From assembly GCA_021772595.1 (NCBI GenBank), contig JAJFLS010000434.1, positions 1 to 26,826 on the forward strand: DNA of 26,826 bases. Direction: 5' to 3'. This document shows positions 25,129 to 26,826 of the stretch, piece by piece. Position 1 is the stretch's first letter; each line of letters begins with the position of its first letter. A program made the position numbers and the translations under genes. The notes under the pieces were generated by a model, which saw only the letters and a list, made by a program, of their open reading frames with translations, ran no database searches and had not been told where the DNA came from. Origin of the DNA: Opitutales bacterium (GTDB lineage Bacteria > Verrucomicrobiota > Verrucomicrobiia > Opitutales > Opitutaceae).

Positions 25129-25989
25129 ATGCCAACCGACTCGCCCCACATCATCGCCCTGCTTTCCGGTCCCGACCAAAAAGGCATCGTGTCTAAAGTC
25201 GCCAGCTGGATCCTCGAGCACGAGGGCAATATCATCCACGCCGACCAGCACCGCGACCCAGAGGAAGTCGTTTTCTTCCAACGGGTCGAATGGGCCGTCG
25301 AAGGTCCACGCTCAGCCGAGGAAGAGACGGACGCGTTTCGGGCGTTCGGCGATTCCATCGGAATGAAGACCCAAGTAGCCATCGCGGGCCAGAAACCCAA
25401 AGTCGCCCTGATGGTGTCGAAGGGCGACCACTGTTTTCACGAGCTGATCCTTCGCTGGAAAGCAGGCGACCTCCCCTGCGAAATCGCGCTAATAATTTCC
25501 AATCACGAAACGCTCCGCTCCGCCGCCGAAGGCTACGGCGTCCCTTTCGAATACATTTCAGTAACCAAGGAAACCAAGTCCGAAGCCGAAGCCCAGCAGC
25601 TCTCGCTCCTGAATCAACACGGCATCGAGCTCGTGATCATGGCCCGCTACATGCAGGTGCTTTCACCCATTTTCCTGAACACCTTCGGGAAACCGGTCAT
25701 CAACATCCACCATTCCTTCCTCCCCGCGTTCGCCGGCGCCAAACCCTATCACCAGGCCCACAAGAAAGGCGTTAAGCTCATCGGCGCCACAGCGCACTAC
25801 GCGACCGCCGATCTCGACCAAGGCCCGATTATCCACCAAGGCGTCGCCCAGATCAGCCATCGCCACAGCGTGCAGGACCTCATCCGCAAAGGCCGCGACC
25901 TAGAGAAAATCACCCTCGCCCACGCCGTATCCTGGCACCTCGAAAACCGGATCCTTGTCTACGAAAACAAAACCGTCGTCTTCGATTAG
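25129..25989 (+). CDS. purU: Formyltetrahydrofolate deformylase
   Basis: PurU hydrolyses 10-formyltetrahydrofolate to formate and tetrahydrofolate, balancing one-carbon pools and supplying formate for purine synthesis. I chose the ATG at 25129 (MPTDSPHIIALLSGPDQKG, 286 residues) because the 12 codons before it lie in a dispersed repeat. An N-terminal ACT domain (about 6-75; SGPDQKGIVSKVASWILEHE, then DQHRDPEEVVFFQRVEW) is followed by the formyltransferase-fold domain (about 90-286). The catalytic region reads VINIHHSFLPAFAGAKPYHQ, with Asn192 and His194, and the catalytic aspartate is Asp230 in LDQGPIIHQ. The ACT domain and the deformylase-type HHSFLPAF separate it from glycinamide ribonucleotide transformylase PurN. 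It follows carB by 111 bases on the same strand; whether they share a transcript is unclear. Confidence 0.95.
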   Translation: MPTDSPHIIALLSGPDQKGIVSKVASWILEHEGNIIHADQHRDPEEVVFFQRVEWAVEGPRSAEEETDAFRAFGDSIGMKTQVAIAGQKPKVALMVSKGDHCFHELILRWKAGDLPCEIALIISNHETLRSAAEGYGVPFEYISVTKETKSEAEAQQLSLLNQHGIELVIMARYMQVLSPIFLNTFGKPVINIHHSFLPAFAGAKPYHQAHKKGVKLIGATAHYATADLDQGPIIHQGVAQISHRHSVQDLIRKGRDLEKITLAHAVSWHLENRILVYENKTVVFD

Positions 25990-26103
25990 ACTCCCCTCCC
26001 AAAGTCCTCGTCTTAGTCTTAATCTTCGTCCCCAAAGGCAGGACAGCTGCGCCCCGTAGTGCCTCAACTCGCAACCAATAATTTCGTCGGACAACGCTAA
26101 AAA

Positions 26104-26129
26104 ATTCGTGCCCATTCGAGCAATTCGTG
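26104..26129 (+). repeat. Small direct repeat in gap 25990-26228
   Basis: ATTCGTG occurs at 26104-26110 and 26123-26129, with CCCATTCGAGCA between, giving a 19-base period. It may be a worn copy of another dispersed intergenic repeat. No gene is supported in this 239-base gap. Confidence 0.3.
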
Positions 26130-26228
26130 GGCGAACCAACCCCCTACCATCAATCACGTGACGAAATTTCTCGAAATCGCCTGAAAAACGCGCTCAATCA
26201 CCCTTTCTCATAAACGAAGGCAAATATT

Positions 26229-26826
26229 ATGGCCAAATCCGCAGACAAAAACCCGACCTCTAAAAGCGACGAGCGCAATCTAGTTGCCGCCGCGGCAAGC
26301 GCAGCCGATCTCGAAGATCAGCTCGCCATCATCTGGGCGGAGAACAAGCGATTCATCATCTACTCGGTCATCGGGATCTTCGTGATTTTCGGCATCTACC
26401 ACTTTAGCAAGTTCATGGCCGTCCAGGCGAAACTGTCCGTCCAGGAAAGCTACACATCCGCCGACGACAGCGCCTCCAAGCTCGCCTTCGCCGAAGACGA
26501 AGCCGGCGAAACTCTCAGCGGATTCGCATTCAAGGAGCTCGGTGACGAGGCCTACGTAGCCACCGAATACACGAAAGCCGCCGATCTCTACGGCAAAGCC
26601 GCGAGTTCCGCCGAAGGCGCCATCAAAGACGCCGCTCTCATGGGCCAAGCCATGGCGCTTCTCCAGAGCAGCCAGCCCGACGACGCCCACCTCGTCCTCG
26701 AAACGCTCGTCGCCAACGAGAAAGCCGGCAACCTCGCCGAAGCCAAGTACCGCCTAGCCGAACTCGCAGTGAACGCCGAGGACTACGCCTACGCCCGCAC
26801 CCTCATCGAAGGACTCCAAACCAACA
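26229..26826 (+). CDS. Membrane-anchored TPR-like protein, 5' part
   Basis: The frame runs from the ATG at 26229 to the window end (199 complete codons seen), with GAAGG upstream as a plausible ribosome-binding site. The first 40 residues are charged and alanine-rich (MAKSADKNPTSKSDERN). One transmembrane helix lies at about 42-58 (FIIYSVIGIFVIFGIYHF), so the rest should face the periplasm. From about 100 on, the sequence is rich in alanine-based helical pairs (KELGDEAYVATEYTKAADLY, then AALMGQAMALLQSSQPDDAH, then AEAKYRLAELAVNAEDYAYA) with TPR-like spacing. The layout resembles YfgM-type proteins, which have a TM anchor plus TPR_21 domain and work with the Sec translocon and periplasmic chaperones. 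That assignment is inferred from architecture only. The C-terminus is outside the window. Confidence 0.75.
   Translation, partial: MAKSADKNPTSKSDERNLVAAAASAADLEDQLAIIWAENKRFIIYSVIGIFVIFGIYHFSKFMAVQAKLSVQESYTSADDSASKLAFAEDEAGETLSGFAFKELGDEAYVATEYTKAADLYGKAASSAEGAIKDAALMGQAMALLQSSQPDDAHLVLETLVANEKAGNLAEAKYRLAELAVNAEDYAYARTLIEGLQTN

Overview
The window looks like a chromosomal segment of a Verrucomicrobiota bacterium, most likely an Opitutales/Puniceicoccales-type marine lineage. This is inferred from gene content (clustered periplasmic sulfatases, a PrsR-like sigma-54 regulator, GxxExxY-family remnants, large Fn3/Ig surface proteins with paired C-terminal beta modules) and was not tested by any search.

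Positions 1-7244 form a decaying accessory zone. It holds the 3' end of a sulfatase, an arylsulfatase with a one-base frameshift, a third sulfatase with its middle deleted, a small unidentified remnant, one intact sulfatase on the opposite strand, a broken IS5-type transposase and a broken GxxExxY gene. Everything from 7351 onward is intact except a GxxExxY cassette between rfbA and rfbB.

Positions 7351-8700 encode a response regulator of the sigma-54 activator class that resembles PrsR, the regulator of exopolysaccharide/PEP-CTERM systems. A hairpin terminator at 8955-8982 follows. On the minus strand from 18606 down to 9018 lies a cell-surface block: two modular Fn3/Ig surface proteins, a Wza-like export lipoprotein, an epimerase/reductase-like SDR, rfbB and rfbA. 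The SDR resembles plant and viral NRS/ER enzymes that do both last steps of rhamnose synthesis, and no rfbC is present, so rfbA-rfbB-NRS/ER may make a nucleotide-rhamnose without RmlC. A near-consensus sigma-54 promoter, with a palindrome about 100 bp upstream, precedes the first surface gene and links it plausibly to the PrsR-like regulator.

From 19083 the plus strand carries a PilC/GspF-like inner-membrane protein and then a receiver protein whose AAA+ domain has lost the Walker A lysine, the Walker B acids and the GAFTGA loop. Housekeeping genes follow: carB, purU, and the start of a membrane-anchored TPR-like protein that runs off the end. No tRNA, rRNA or CRISPR was seen. Short dispersed repeats (TTTCGCG..TTAGTG..TTAGCGG and AACCGCAAAGG..CGCTAAGA types) sit in several intergenic gaps, mostly beside GxxExxY remnants.
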